DNA from: Mesorhizobium sp. L2C084A000
Lineage (GTDB): Bacteria; Pseudomonadota; Alphaproteobacteria; Rhizobiales; Rhizobiaceae
Direction: 5' to 3'
NCBI RefSeq assembly: GCF_000502875.1
Contig: NZ_AYWX01000008.1
Location: 1-32,556 of the forward strand
DNA: 32,556 nucleotides
Of the stretch, positions 6,615 through 16,850 are shown in pieces. Position 1 is the first letter of the stretch. Each line of letters begins with the position of its first letter. A program made the translations under genes and the position numbers. A model generated the notes under the pieces. That model saw only the letters and a program-made list of their open reading frames with translations. It searched no databases and was not told the DNA's origin.

Positions 6615-7496
6615 TCAATCGCCCAATGGCAAACGCGGATCGTCGACTTTCAACGTGTTCACGCTCTGCTTGATGCGGCGCAGATTCTCCAGAACCCTTG
6701 GTCCGCGCGTCTCGGCGACCGAGGTGACGATCATGTCGACGATCGACAGCAGCGCATAGCGCGACGATGTCGGCTTGTAGATATTGCCGTCCTCGAGCGA
6801 CTGGAAATGGATGACCGTGTCGGCGACCTTGGCGAGTGCGGAGTCCGGCGGGGTGATGGCGATCGTGGTGGCGCCATATTGCTGGGCGACCTGCACCGCA
6901 TCGATGACCGATCGCGCATAGCCGGAGACAGAGAAGGCGATCAGCGTGGTGTCAGGGGTGGCGACGGCGGCGTACATGCGTTGCAACTGTCCGTCGATCT
7001 GCGCCAGCACCGACACGCCAAGCCTGAACAGCCGGTTCTGCATTTCGGTCGCCATCATGGACGAAATGCCACCGGAGCCGATGCACAGCACATTACCGGA
7101 AACAGCGATGCGTGCGGCGACGGCGACCAGCGTCGTCATGTCGAGGTTTTCGCTGGCGCGCTGGATGGCCGATATCGCCGCTTCGGTGATGGCGGAAGCG
7201 ATGCGCTGTTCGCGGGCATCGCGGCTCAACGGTTCCGGCGACAGATACTGGCCGCCGATGGCGATGGCCTGCGCCAGATAGAACTTGAAGTCGCGCAGGC
7301 CCTCGCAGCCGAGATTGCGGCAGAACCGCGTCACCGTTGGCTCACTGACGCCGACGCGGGCGGCAATTTCCGAGATCGCTGCCTTGGAGACGAAATCGAG
7401 GTCTGCCAAGACGAAGCCGGCCAGCTTGCGATCCGACTTCGTTCCGTCCTGCGACATCAGCTGCAGGCGCGTGATGATGTCGGCCGGCGTCTTCAT
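6615..7496 (-). CDS. MurR/RpiR family transcriptional regulator
   Basis: 293 aa. Residues about 15-80 are the RpiR helix-turn-helix (AAISEIAARVGVSEPTVTRFCRNLGCEGLRDFK). Residues about 125-255 are a sugar isomerase (SIS) domain with CIGSGGISSMMATEMQNRLFRLG and the phosphosugar-site motif IAFSVSGYARSVIDAV. The family senses phosphorylated sugars or amino sugars through the SIS domain. It lies 10 bases after the ABC ATPase gene in the same direction, so it probably controls this uptake cluster. The ATG at 7496 lacks a strong ribosome-binding site but gives the standard N-terminus. Confidence 0.93.
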   Translation of the reverse strand: MKTPADIITRLQLMSQDGTKSDRKLAGFVLADLDFVSKAAISEIAARVGVSEPTVTRFCRNLGCEGLRDFKFYLAQAIAIGGQYLSPEPLSRDAREQRIASAITEAAISAIQRASENLDMTTLVAVAARIAVSGNVLCIGSGGISSMMATEMQNRLFRLGVSVLAQIDGQLQRMYAAVATPDTTLIAFSVSGYARSVIDAVQVAQQYGATTIAITPPDSALAKVADTVIHFQSLEDGNIYKPTSSRYALLSIVDMIVTSVAETRGPRVLENLRRIKQSVNTLKVDDPRLPLGD

Positions 7497-7506
7497 GCTG
7501 CTATTT

Positions 7507-8574
<1,068 letters not shown>

Positions 8575-8576
8575 GG

Positions 8577-9401
8577 TCACGCTCCCAGAATGTCGTCGAT
8601 GAATGGCAGGCAACCGGCGGTCAGCCCCGCGTCCACGGGCATCACCACGCCTGTTATTCCAGATGCACGATCGGACGCAAGGAAAGCGACGGCTTCCGCG
8701 ACTTCCGAAGCGTTGACGATGCGGCCGAGCGGATAGAGCCGCTGCAGCTTGCCGAGGATTTCGGGATCCTTGGCAAGGCGGTGGTCCCAGGCGGCGGTGC
8801 GGATCGATCCGGGGCAGACGACATTGGCGCGCAGGCCGCTGCGGCCGAGTTCGACGGCGATCGCCTTGGCGTAAGCGTTGATGCCGGCCTTGGCCGCGGC
8901 ATAGGCGGGATTGCCGAAATGCGCGATGGCATTGACCGACGAGATGAAGACGACACTGCCGGAGCCGCGGCCGGCCATCGCCTTGACCAGCGGGTCGGCG
9001 AAGTTCATCACGCCGGTCAGGTTGAGGTCGAGTTCCTGCTCTATTCTGTCGGGATCGAGCGCCGAAATCGTCTCTGCGCGTGTCCAGCCGGCATTGTTGA
9101 CGAGAATGTCGGGCACGCCATCGCGGTCGAGGATCGCAGCGATCGCCGTGGTTATCGACGCCTTGTCGAGAAGATCGAAGACGTGGCGGGAGGCAAAATG
9201 CGGGCTCTTCAACGCCTCGCTCGACTGGTCGCAGCCTATGACCCTGGCGCCCCTTTGCGCCATCAGCGCCACGATCGCCGTGCCGAGGCCGCCGCCAGCA
9301 CCCGTCACCACGACAGTCTTGCCCTCGAACTCGGTCCTGCCTTCGAACTTGGCCCTGCCTTCGAACTCGGCCCTGCCTTCGAACTCGGATTGCGAAACCA
9401 C
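8577..9401 (-). CDS. Short-chain dehydrogenase/reductase with an N-terminal 6-residue repeat
   Basis: 274 aa. Classical NAD(P)-dependent SDR: TGAGGGLG (33-40) binds the cofactor, VNNAG is at 101-105, and the catalytic Ser is in FISSV (near 154), with Tyr167 and Lys171 in YAAAK. The PGSIRT and VMPVDAGLTAG segments are also typical. Residues 6-28 contain nearly four copies of EFEGRA, encoded by an 18-bp tandem repeat just before the first Rossmann strand. The last copy, EFEGK, is the usual start of the fold. The substrate is unknown; as first leftward gene of the uptake cluster it probably oxidises or reduces the imported compound. Confidence 0.92.
   Translation of the reverse strand: MVSQSEFEGRAEFEGRAKFEGRTEFEGKTVVVTGAGGGLGTAIVALMAQRGARVIGCDQSSEALKSPHFASRHVFDLLDKASITTAIAAILDRDGVPDILVNNAGWTRAETISALDPDRIEQELDLNLTGVMNFADPLVKAMAGRGSGSVVFISSVNAIAHFGNPAYAAAKAGINAYAKAIAVELGRSGLRANVVCPGSIRTAAWDHRLAKDPEILGKLQRLYPLGRIVNASEVAEAVAFLASDRASGITGVVMPVDAGLTAGCLPFIDDILGA
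9321..9389 (-). repeat. 18-bp tandem repeat inside the dehydrogenase gene
   Basis: Units at 9321-9338, 9339-9356, 9357-9374 and a partial one at 9375-9389, differing at only a few positions. They encode the repeated EFEGRA motif. The unit is a multiple of three, so copy-number change would keep the frame. Confidence 0.9.
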
Positions 9402-9582
9402 CGTGCGTCATCCTCCGGGAGTTCTGACAGATCGTGCAAGGCCTAGGCCCGTAAATGTAATTAAGCAACAAAATAATCCGCTTGCAAGCCTTCAAATCAT
9501 CGATAATGTAGGAAAGTCACATAATCTTCTGCTCCGGCAACGAAGAGGCGCGCAGGCGCAAAATCAAAATGGGAGAGATCAA
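9402..9582. promoter_or_regulatory. Divergent control region of the ABC uptake cluster
   Basis: 181 bases between the leftward dehydrogenase and the rightward binding protein, AT-rich at 9450-9530. TGTAATTAAGCAACA (9456-9470) resembles the TGTAAT...ACA operators bound by some RpiR-family regulators such as HexR, and is a candidate site for the cluster's own RpiR protein. The rightward gene has GGGAGAG just before its ATG. No certain -35/-10 pair was identified. Confidence 0.4.
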
Positions 9583-10815
9583 ATGAGCCTTGCAAAATGG
9601 ACTGTCGGCCTGATGGCCGGAATGAGCACGCTGGCAATTGCGGCGCAGGCGGATGCGGGCGAGGTGCGGGTCACCGTGGCCGAGTACAGCGCCAAGACTG
9701 CTCCCTATTTCGCCGACGTCAAGAAGGAATTCGAGGCGGCGAACCCCGGCATCACCGTCAAGTTCGAAGTGGTGCCGTGGGATGTGCTGCTGCAGAAGCT
9801 GACCACCGACATCACCGCCGGCACCAATGCCGATCTGTCGATCATCGGCACGCGCTGGCTGATCGACTTCGTCCAGCAGGATGTCGCCGAGCCGCTCGAC
9901 GGCTACATCAAACCCGACTTCAAGGACCGCTTCATCGATACCTTCCTGTCGCCCTCGATCATGGACGGCAAGACCTACGGCCTGCCGATCGCGGCCTCGG
10001 CGCGCGCCATGTACTACAACAAGGAGCTGTTCGAGAAAGCCGACATCGCCAAGCCGCCGGCAACCTGGACCGAGCTGCAGGACGATGCGCGCAAGATCAA
10101 GGCGTTGGGGTCCGGCACGTTCGGCTTCGGCCTGCAGGGCAAGGAGATCGAGACCGACGTCTATTACTATTATGCGATGTGGTCGCAGGGTACCGAAATC
10201 CTCAACAAGGACGGCACTTCGGGCCTGAGCACGCCAGGTGCGCTTGAGGCCGCCAAGCTCTATAAGTCGATGATCGACGAAGGCCTGACCGAACCCGGCG
10301 TCACCTCCAACAACCGCGAGGATGTGCAGAACCTGTTCAAGCAGGGCAAGGTCGGCATGATGATCACCGCACCCTTCCTGTCCAACCAGATCAAGGACGA
10401 GGCGCCCAACCTGAAATACGGCGTGGCGGCCATTCCGGCTGGTCCGACCGGCGCGCGCGGTACCTATGGCGTCACCGATTCCATCATCATGTTCAAGAAC
10501 TCCAAGAACAAGGACGAGGCCTGGAAGCTGCTCGACTTCCTGTTCACCACGGAGCAGCGCGCCAAGTTCACACAGGGCGAAGGCTTCCTGCCGGTGAACA
10601 AGGAAGAAGCCAAGATGGACTATTACGTCAACAATGCCGATCTGGCGGCGTTCACCGCGCTCTTGCCCGACGCCCGCTTCGCGCCGGTCATTCCGGGCTG
10701 GGAAGAAGTCGCCCAGATCACGTCGGACGCCATGCAGAAGATCTATCTCGGCGGCGACCCCGAGGCAGGATTGAAAGACGCAGCAGCCAAGGCCAATGCA
10801 GTGCTGAAGAAGTAG
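9583..10815 (+). CDS. ABC transporter substrate-binding protein (family 1, sugar type)
   Basis: 410 aa with a signal peptide (residues 1 to about 23, MSLAKWTVGLMAGMSTLAIA then AQADA), so it is periplasmic. The mature part has the family-1 solute-binding layout: VTVAEYSAKTAPYFADVKKEFEAANPGI, DLSIIGTRWLIDFV, TYGLPIAASARAMYYNKELFEKA, and KDEAWKLLDFLFTTEQRAKFTQGEGFLPV near the end. GGGAGAG lies 7 bases before the ATG at 9583; earlier in-frame starts run antisense through the dehydrogenase. It is the first gene of the rightward transport operon. The family binds sugars, polyols, glycerol-phosphate and similar compounds; the ligand cannot be told. Confidence 0.94.
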   Translation: MSLAKWTVGLMAGMSTLAIAAQADAGEVRVTVAEYSAKTAPYFADVKKEFEAANPGITVKFEVVPWDVLLQKLTTDITAGTNADLSIIGTRWLIDFVQQDVAEPLDGYIKPDFKDRFIDTFLSPSIMDGKTYGLPIAASARAMYYNKELFEKADIAKPPATWTELQDDARKIKALGSGTFGFGLQGKEIETDVYYYYAMWSQGTEILNKDGTSGLSTPGALEAAKLYKSMIDEGLTEPGVTSNNREDVQNLFKQGKVGMMITAPFLSNQIKDEAPNLKYGVAAIPAGPTGARGTYGVTDSIIMFKNSKNKDEAWKLLDFLFTTEQRAKFTQGEGFLPVNKEEAKMDYYVNNADLAAFTALLPDARFAPVIPGWEEVAQITSDAMQKIYLGGDPEAGLKDAAAKANAVLKK

Positions 10816-10834
10816 GGCGTATCTCCCTGCGCCC

Positions 10835-10866
10835 GTGGCGCGCTCCACTCAGGCGGGGCGCGCCAC
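10835..10866 (+). other. Intercistronic hairpin after the binding-protein gene
   Basis: Arms 10835-10846 and 10855-10866 pair over 12 positions (one G-U) around an 8-base loop, with no T-run after. Hairpins here commonly protect the 3' end of binding-protein mRNA so that it exceeds permease mRNA. The spacer to the permease gene is 137 bases. Confidence 0.5.
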
Positions 10867-10952
10867 CCCTTGGTTCCCGGCCCGGTGCGGCGGATCCGAA
10901 ATTCGCATAAGCAGACCTTCTGATCCAGCGCACCGAGGTTGCAGGCCAGCAG

Positions 10953-11822
10953 ATGCAAAATCGTTTCTTGCCCTATCTCCTGACCTTGCCCAGCCTGTTT
11001 CTGGCGGCGGTGGTCATCTTCTGGCCGGTCTGGGACCTGATCCAGATCTCGACGCATGAGGTCAGCCGCTTCGGCCAGCTTCGCGACTTCAACGACTTCG
11101 CCAATTTCGCGGCACTCGCTGCCGATCCCGATTTCACGGCCGCGCTCTGGCGCACCGGCCAATGGACGGTGATGGTGGTCGGCGGTGCGCTTCTCTTGTC
11201 GATCCCGGTGGCGATGATCCTCAACACCGATTTCTATGGCCGCGGCATCGCCCGCGTCATCATCATGCTGCCCTGGGCGGTGTCGCTGACCATGACCGCG
11301 GTGGTCTGGCGCTGGGCGCTGAGCGGCGAAAGCGGCATGCTCAATTCGGCGCTGATCGGCCTCGGGCTCATCGATCACAACATCCAATGGCTGGCGAGCG
11401 CCGAGACCGCTTTCCCGATGCAGGTGCTGATCGGTATCCTGGTGACGGTGCCGTTCACGACCACGATCTTTCTCGGCGGGCTGTCGTCGATTCCGGACGA
11501 TCTCTACGAGGCGGCGGCGCTCGAAGGGGCGACGCCGCTGCAGCAGTTCCGCGAAATCACCTTTCCGCTCCTGAAACCGTTCATCAACATCGCCATCGTG
11601 CTCAACACCATCTACGTCTTCAATTCCTTCCCGATCATCTGGGTGATGACGCAGGGCGGCCCGGCCAACTCGACCGATATCCTGGTCACCCATCTCTACA
11701 AGCTGGCCTTCCGCATCGGCAAGCTGGGCGAAGCGTCGGCGGTGTCGCTGGTGATGTTCGCCATATTGCTGGTCTTCACCATGATCTATGTGCGGCTGGC
11801 GATGCGGGAGCAACGCACATGA
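10953..11822 (+). CDS. ABC transporter permease (MalF/UgpA type)
   Basis: 289 aa inner-membrane permease with about six membrane segments; the first is at residues 9-28. The cytoplasmic EAA loop that docks the ATPase is present ([27 protein letters not shown], near residues 187-213). It overlaps the second permease by 4 bases (ATGA), a sign of translational coupling. It should form the membrane channel with that protein and the UgpC-type ATPase. Confidence 0.95.
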   Translation: MQNRFLPYLLTLPSLFLAAVVIFWPVWDLIQISTHEVSRFGQLRDFNDFANFAALAADPDFTAALWRTGQWTVMVVGGALLLSIPVAMILNTDFYGRGIARVIIMLPWAVSLTMTAVVWRWALSGESGMLNSALIGLGLIDHNIQWLASAETAFPMQVLIGILVTVPFTTTIFLGGLSSIPDDLYEAAALEGATPLQQFREITFPLLKPFINIAIVLNTIYVFNSFPIIWVMTQGGPANSTDILVTHLYKLAFRIGKLGEASAVSLVMFAILLVFTMIYVRLAMREQRT

Positions 11823-12643
11823 CGAGCAAGCTGAAGCGCTCCATCATCGCCTGGCTGCTGCTGGCGCCGCTGATCGTGGTGACGCTCTTTCCCTTCGCGG
11901 TGATGTTCCTGACCGCGGTCAAGCCGAGGCAGGAAGTGCTGTCGCCGACCTGGTGGCCGAGCGAATTCCGCTGGTCGAATTTTTCCGACATGTGGGTGGC
12001 GACCGGCTTCGGCCAGGCGCTGCTCAATTCGCTCTACGTGTCTGTGATCGCCACAGTCGGCGCCATCCTGATCTCGGTTCCGGCGGCCTATGCGATGTCG
12101 CGCTTCCGCTTTGCCGGCTACGGCGCCTTGCGCCAGTTCCTGCTGATTTCGCAGATGATCTCGCCGATCGTGCTGGTGCTTGGCCTGTTCCGGCTGATGG
12201 CGGCCTGGGGCCTGGTCGAGAGCACGACGGCGCTCGGCTTCATCTACATGGCCTTCAACGTCGCCTTCACGGTGTGGATGCTGCAGAGCTATTTCGACAC
12301 CATTCCGCGCGATCTCGAGGAGGCGGCCTGGATGGAAGGCGCCGGCCGCTGGCTGACCTTGCGCAAGGTGTTCCTGCCGCTCTGCCTGCCGGCGATCGCG
12401 GTGACGGCGATCTTCACCTTCATCAATGCCTGGAACGAATTCGTCGTGGCGCTCACCATGTTGCGCAGCCAGGAAAGCTACACGCTGCCGATCCAGGTGT
12501 TCTCGCTGGTCGCCGGCCGCTACACCATCGAATGGCATCACGTCATGGCCGCCACGCTGCTGGCGACCTTGCCGGTGGCCATCCTGTTCATCTGGCTACA
12601 GCGTTATCTCGTTCGCGGGCTGGCGCTCGGAGCGGTCAAGTAG
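11819..12643 (+). CDS. ABC transporter permease (MalG/UgpE type)
   Basis: 274 aa, about six membrane helices. The EAA loop is [27 protein letters not shown] (near 163-189), and the C-terminal [24 protein letters not shown] is typical of MalG-like permeases. The start is fixed by the ATGA overlap with the upstream permease. The metallopeptidase gene follows after 24 bases, so it is probably in the same transcript. Confidence 0.95.
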   Translation: MTSKLKRSIIAWLLLAPLIVVTLFPFAVMFLTAVKPRQEVLSPTWWPSEFRWSNFSDMWVATGFGQALLNSLYVSVIATVGAILISVPAAYAMSRFRFAGYGALRQFLLISQMISPIVLVLGLFRLMAAWGLVESTTALGFIYMAFNVAFTVWMLQSYFDTIPRDLEEAAWMEGAGRWLTLRKVFLPLCLPAIAVTAIFTFINAWNEFVVALTMLRSQESYTLPIQVFSLVAGRYTIEWHHVMAATLLATLPVAILFIWLQRYLVRGLALGAVK

Positions 12644-12667
12644 CCGCTATCTTTCTACGGAGCTTTC

Positions 12668-14149
12668 ATGCGCATCTTCACCGCCTCGCTGGCGACGGAA
12701 ACCAACACCTTCTCGCCGGTGCCGACCGATAGGGCCTCGTTCGAGATGGCCTTCTATGCCGGGCCCGGCAAACATCCGGACACGCCGACGCTGTGCTCCT
12801 CGCCGATGGTGGCGCTGCGCCGGCGGGCAGCGGCCGAAGGCCTCGATGTCATCGAGGGCACCGCAACCTGGGCGGAGCCGGGCGGCCTGGTGCAGCGGCA
12901 GACCTATGAGGTTCTGCGCGACGAGATCCTTGGCCAGCTCGAGGCCGCGCTGCCGGTCGATGCTGTCATCCTCGGCCTGCATGGCGCCATGGTGGCGCAA
13001 GGCTATGACGACTGCGAAGGCGACCTGCTCGAACGGGTTCGCGCAATGGTCGGGCCGGAGGTGGTGATCGCAGTGGAACTCGATCCGCACAGCCATCTGA
13101 CACCGAAGCGCGTGGCGGCCTCCGACATCCTCGCCTACTTCCTCGAATTTCCGCACACCGATTTCTACGAGCGCGGCGAACACGTCGTCGAGCTTGGGCT
13201 TGCGGCGGCGAGGGGCGAGATCAAGCCGGTCATTTCGACCTTCGATTGCCGCATGATCCAGGTCCTGCCGACCAGCCGCGAGCCGATGCGCTCTTTCGTC
13301 GACCGGATCAAGGCGCTGCACGGCAAGGACGGCGTGCTGTCGGTCTCCGTCATCCACGGCTTCATGGCGGCCGACGTGGCCGAGATGGGCACGCGCATCC
13401 TGGCCGTCACCGACAATGACAAGGCCAAGGGCGACGCGCTGGCGGAACGGCTCGGGCGGGAACTCTACGCGCTGCGCGAAAAGACGGCGATGACGATGCT
13501 GAGCGCCGCCGACGGCATCGATCGGGCGCTGGCCGTGCGCGCCGAGAATCCGGGCAAGCCGGTGGTCATCGCCGATATCTGGGACAATCCCGGCGGCGGT
13601 GTGCCCGGCGACGGCACCTTCGTGCTGCGCCAGATGCTGGCGCGTAGCCTGGACAAATTCGCCGTGGCGACGATCTGGGATCCGATCGCCGTCACCTTCT
13701 GCCTGGCGGCCGGCGAGGGCGCGGTCATCAACCTGCGCTTCGGCGGCAAGGCCGGGCCGCAGGCCGGCGAGCCGATCGATGCGCGCGTGCGCGTGCTGAA
13801 GGCGGTTCCGGAGGGTTGGCAGAGTTTCGGGCCAAGCCGGGTGACGCTCGGGCCGACGGCGCTGGTCCGCCTCGAAGGCACCGAGGTAGACATCATCCTC
13901 AACACCAATCGCACGCAGACCTTCGAGCCGGATATCTTTTCCAACATCGGCGTCGATCCGCTGGCCAAGGACGTGCTGCTGATCAAGTCGACCAACCATT
14001 TCTACGCCGGCTTCGAGCCGATCGCCGCCGAGATCATCTATGTCTCGGCGCCAAGTTCATATCCCAGCAATCCGGCGGTGACCGATTACAAGAAGCTGAC
14101 GCGGCCGGTGTGGCCAAGGATTGCGGATCCGTGGAAGGTGGCTGGGTAA
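12668..14149 (+). CDS. M81 (MlrC-like) family metallopeptidase
   Basis: 493 aa. Opens with MRIFTASLATETNTFSP, the family's start. It continues with ILGLHGAMVAQGYDDCEGDLL, ELDPHSHLTPKRV, FPHTDFYERGE and the ADIWDNPGGGVPGDGT segment of the DUF1485/MlrC_C halves. The founding member, MlrC of sphingomonads, cleaves linearised microcystin. Most homologues, as here, lie with ABC importers and their true substrates are unknown. No signal peptide, so cytoplasmic. It probably hydrolyses an amide in the compound brought in by the transporter. The stop is at the edge of a palindromic repeat. Confidence 0.9.
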   Translation: MRIFTASLATETNTFSPVPTDRASFEMAFYAGPGKHPDTPTLCSSPMVALRRRAAAEGLDVIEGTATWAEPGGLVQRQTYEVLRDEILGQLEAALPVDAVILGLHGAMVAQGYDDCEGDLLERVRAMVGPEVVIAVELDPHSHLTPKRVAASDILAYFLEFPHTDFYERGEHVVELGLAAARGEIKPVISTFDCRMIQVLPTSREPMRSFVDRIKALHGKDGVLSVSVIHGFMAADVAEMGTRILAVTDNDKAKGDALAERLGRELYALREKTAMTMLSAADGIDRALAVRAENPGKPVVIADIWDNPGGGVPGDGTFVLRQMLARSLDKFAVATIWDPIAVTFCLAAGEGAVINLRFGGKAGPQAGEPIDARVRVLKAVPEGWQSFGPSRVTLGPTALVRLEGTEVDIILNTNRTQTFEPDIFSNIGVDPLAKDVLLIKSTNHFYAGFEPIAAEIIYVSAPSSYPSNPAVTDYKKLTRPVWPRIADPWKVAG

Positions 14150-14196
14150 TCTCCCCCCTTGCGGGGGAGATGTCGCCGAAGGCGACAGAGGGGGTC
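14149..14196. repeat. Palindromic intergenic repeat, CTCCCCC family
   Basis: It contains hairpin ATCTCCCCCCTTGCGGGGGA (14149-14171 in full) followed by GTCGCCGAAGGCGAC (14172-14186) and AGAGGGGG. The same block, in variants, recurs at 20405, 20515, 27128 and 27232. It starts on the last base of the metallopeptidase stop and may end or stabilise that mRNA. Confidence 0.75.
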
Positions 14197-14263
14197 GTCG
14201 CGCGTGAAGCGCCAACCTTCTTCTGCCGCAGCAGGTCGAGTCCGGTCGAACCGACCCCCAGCG

Positions 14264-16318
14264 CTACACCAGCCCGCGCTTCACCATCATTGCTTCCGGC
14301 GACGGCATCTTGCCGCGAAATGCCGTATAGAGCTCTTCCGGGTCCTTCGAGCCGCCAGCGGCATAGATGTGCTTCCTCAGCCGTTCGGCCAGCGCCGGGT
14401 TGAAGGGGTCGCCGGTCTCCTCGAAGGCGGCGAAGGCGTCGGCATCGAGCACCTCCGACCACATGTAGGAGTAATAGCCGGCCGAATAGCCGTCACCGGA
14501 AAACACATGGCCGAAATGCGGGGTGCGGTGGCGCATGGCGATGGTGTCAGGCATGTGCAGCTTCGCAAGCGTTTCGGCCTCGAAACGAAGTGGCTCCTGC
14601 GGGGCATCAGGCCGTGCATGGTAGGCCATGTCCATCAAGGCGGAGGCGGTGAATTCTACCGTTGCGAAGCCGGCGCCAAACGTGCGCGCGGCCAGCATCT
14701 TGTCGAGCAGCGCCTTGGGCATCGGCTTGCCGGTCTTCACATGCAGCGCGTGCTTTTCCAGCACCGCCGGCACGGTCAGCCAATGTTCGTAGAGCTGCGA
14801 GGGCAGTTCGACGAAATCGCGGCTGACGGAGGTGCCCGAAACCGAGGGCCAGGTGACGTCGGTCAGCATGCCGTGCAGAGCATGACCGAATTCGTGGAAC
14901 AGCGTTTTCGCCTCGTCCACCGACAGCAGCGCCGGCTCGCCGGCCGGCGGCTTGGCGAAGTTCATGATGTTGTAGATGACCGGGCTCGCACCGTGGCCGA
15001 GCCTGTAGCCGGATTGCAACGCGCTCATCCAGGCGCCAGAGCGCTTTGACGGCCGGGCGAAATAGTCGGCCAGGAACAGGCCGTGCTCGCTGCCATCGGC
15101 ATTCTTCACCACGAAGACGCGGGCATCCGGATGCCAGGCCGCGATGCCCTTTTTCTCTTCGAAGGTGATGCCGAACAACCGTGTCGCCACATCGAAGCAA
15201 GCGTCGATGATGCGGTCGAGCTGCAAATAGGGCTTCAGTTCCGCCTCGTCGAAGGCGAATTTTTCCGCGCGCAGTTTCTCCTGGTAGAAACGCCAGTCCC
15301 AGGCAGCGAATTTTTCGTTGCTGCCGGCCTCCGTCGCCAACCGTTGCAATTCGATCTGGTCGCTTGCTGCCTTCTCCAGCGCCTTCTCCCACACCGGATC
15401 GAGCAGCGCGTGTACCGCCTTCGGCGTCTTGGCCATGGTGTCATCGAGCTTCAGCGCGGCGAAGGAGGCATAGCCGAGCAGCTTTGCCTTTTCGGCCCGC
15501 AGGCGCAGCATGTCGCGCACCACGTTCGTGTTGTCGGTGGTGTCGCCATTCTGCCCGCGCATGGTGAAGGCGCGGAAGGCGATCTCGCGCAGGTCGCGGC
15601 GTTCGGAGAAGGTCGAGAACGGCTCATAAATCGAGCGCGACAGAGTGACGGCATAGCGGCCCTTCTGGCCACGCATTTCGGCGGCCTCGGCCATGGAGCT
15701 TTTCACGAAATCCGGCAGGCCGGCAAGGTCGGCGTCATCGAGGAACAGCGCCCAGTCGCGCTCGTCGGCCAGCACATTCTGGCCGAAAGCCGTGCCGAGC
15801 GAGGACAATTCCTCGCTGATGCGTGCCAACCGTTTCTTGCCGTCGGCGTCGAGCTTGGCGCCGGAACGGACGAAGCCCTTCCAGGTCTTTTCCAGCACCC
15901 GCAGGGTCTCTGCGTCGAGCTTCAGGCTCTCGCGGCGCTGGTAGAGATCGTCGATGCGGGCAAACAGCCGCTCATTCATCGAAATCGCCGAGAAATGCCT
16001 GGACATTTTCGGCGAGATGTCGCGCTCCAGCGCCTGGATCGTCTCGTTGGTGTAGGCGCCGGCGCGGCACCAGAAGATCGACGAGACGCGGTCGAGCGCT
16101 TCGCCGCCGAGTTCCAGCGCGGCAAGCGTGTTCTCGATGGTCGGCGCATCCTTGCAGCCGGCGATCGCCTCGATCTCGGCCTCGTGCGCCTTCAGCGCCG
16201 CGTCGAAGACCGGGGAGAAGTCGCCGTCACCAATGCGCGTGAAATCGGGCAGGCCGAGCGGCCCTTGCCACGCGGTCAGCGGATGGGCGGCGAGGTCGAC
16301 GGCTTTCGTGGAAGGCAT
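14264..16318 (-). CDS. M3 family oligopeptidase (oligopeptidase A / Dcp type)
   Basis: 684 aa, normal for the family; cytoplasmic zinc peptidase that clears short peptides. The zinc motif HEFGH is at residues 475-479. The downstream zinc-ligand and substrate-binding region follows: DFVELPSQLYEHW and, near the C-terminus, FGHVFSGDGYSAGYYSYMWSEVLDADAF. The ATG at 16318 is preferred because the MPSTKAVDLAAHPL start matches family starts; the in-frame extension to 16390 is Arg/Pro-rich and unsupported. It converges with the MlrC gene across the repeat at 14149. Confidence 0.95.
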   Translation of the reverse strand: MPSTKAVDLAAHPLTAWQGPLGLPDFTRIGDGDFSPVFDAALKAHEAEIEAIAGCKDAPTIENTLAALELGGEALDRVSSIFWCRAGAYTNETIQALERDISPKMSRHFSAISMNERLFARIDDLYQRRESLKLDAETLRVLEKTWKGFVRSGAKLDADGKKRLARISEELSSLGTAFGQNVLADERDWALFLDDADLAGLPDFVKSSMAEAAEMRGQKGRYAVTLSRSIYEPFSTFSERRDLREIAFRAFTMRGQNGDTTDNTNVVRDMLRLRAEKAKLLGYASFAALKLDDTMAKTPKAVHALLDPVWEKALEKAASDQIELQRLATEAGSNEKFAAWDWRFYQEKLRAEKFAFDEAELKPYLQLDRIIDACFDVATRLFGITFEEKKGIAAWHPDARVFVVKNADGSEHGLFLADYFARPSKRSGAWMSALQSGYRLGHGASPVIYNIMNFAKPPAGEPALLSVDEAKTLFHEFGHALHGMLTDVTWPSVSGTSVSRDFVELPSQLYEHWLTVPAVLEKHALHVKTGKPMPKALLDKMLAARTFGAGFATVEFTASALMDMAYHARPDAPQEPLRFEAETLAKLHMPDTIAMRHRTPHFGHVFSGDGYSAGYYSYMWSEVLDADAFAAFEETGDPFNPALAERLRKHIYAAGGSKDPEELYTAFRGKMPSPEAMMVKRGLV

Positions 16319-16415
16319 GGACAGTCTTTCGCTGGTGAGGGCAGGCAGGTGGATGGTACCCGATGTAGGGCGCGGCTGGCGGACCCGCAATATGCGGATT
16401 TGGCCGATATCGGCC

Positions 16416-16850
16416 TCAGAAGCCGTCGCAGTTCTCGGCGATCGTGGCTTGCGAACTGGCGGTGATGCGGTTGTCGCTTACCGCGAAGGTTTCGTGCATC
16501 AGCATGTCGTTGTTGGGGAAATCGTAGCAGGCGACCACCGTGGTGACGCCGCCTTCGCTTTTCTCGACCCTGTGCCGGATTGCCGCACCGGCAACCGCAC
16601 CTTTCCACTCGTCGATCGAAGCGATGAATTCCTGCTTGCTTTGCACGATGCCGAGGTCGTCCAGCTTGATGCGGACATCGTCGGCGAGCAGGTCGGACAG
16701 TTCGGTGCGGTCGGCGACCAGCAGCGCCGAATACCAGCGGCTGATGAGGGCACGATCATCGGCGCGGGCGGCAATAATCGCTACCAGCAGCGCGGCCGCC
16801 GTCAAAACGATCGACCTGATGTTCACCACCTTGCGCGCCGCTGTGTTCAT
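16416..16850 (-). CDS. Exported NTF2-like (SnoaL/DUF4440-type) protein
   Basis: 144 aa. A signal peptide is evident (residues 1 to about 30, with VLTAAALLVAIIAARA before ADDRALI), so it is probably periplasmic. The rest resembles a small NTF2-like cone fold: a helix SRWYSALLVADRTELSDLLADDV, then alternating strands to the end. The single Cys pair (Cys in VACYDF and ENCDGF) may form a disulfide. The ATG overlaps the carbonic anhydrase stop (ATGA at 16847-16850). The fold assignment is from pattern only; catalytic function cannot be inferred. Confidence 0.7.
   Translation of the reverse strand: MNTAARKVVNIRSIVLTAAALLVAIIAARADDRALISRWYSALLVADRTELSDLLADDVRIKLDDLGIVQSKQEFIASIDEWKGAVAGAAIRHRVEKSEGGVTTVVACYDFPNNDMLMHETFAVSDNRITASSQATIAENCDGF

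Noticed and set aside
14149..14196. CRISPR array or intrinsic terminator
   Set aside because: Copies are dispersed across gaps, not regularly spaced, and lack a T-run.
14159..15049. Rightward open frame opposite the M3 peptidase
   Set aside because: Shadow of GC-rich coding sequence; the M3 frame has all family motifs.
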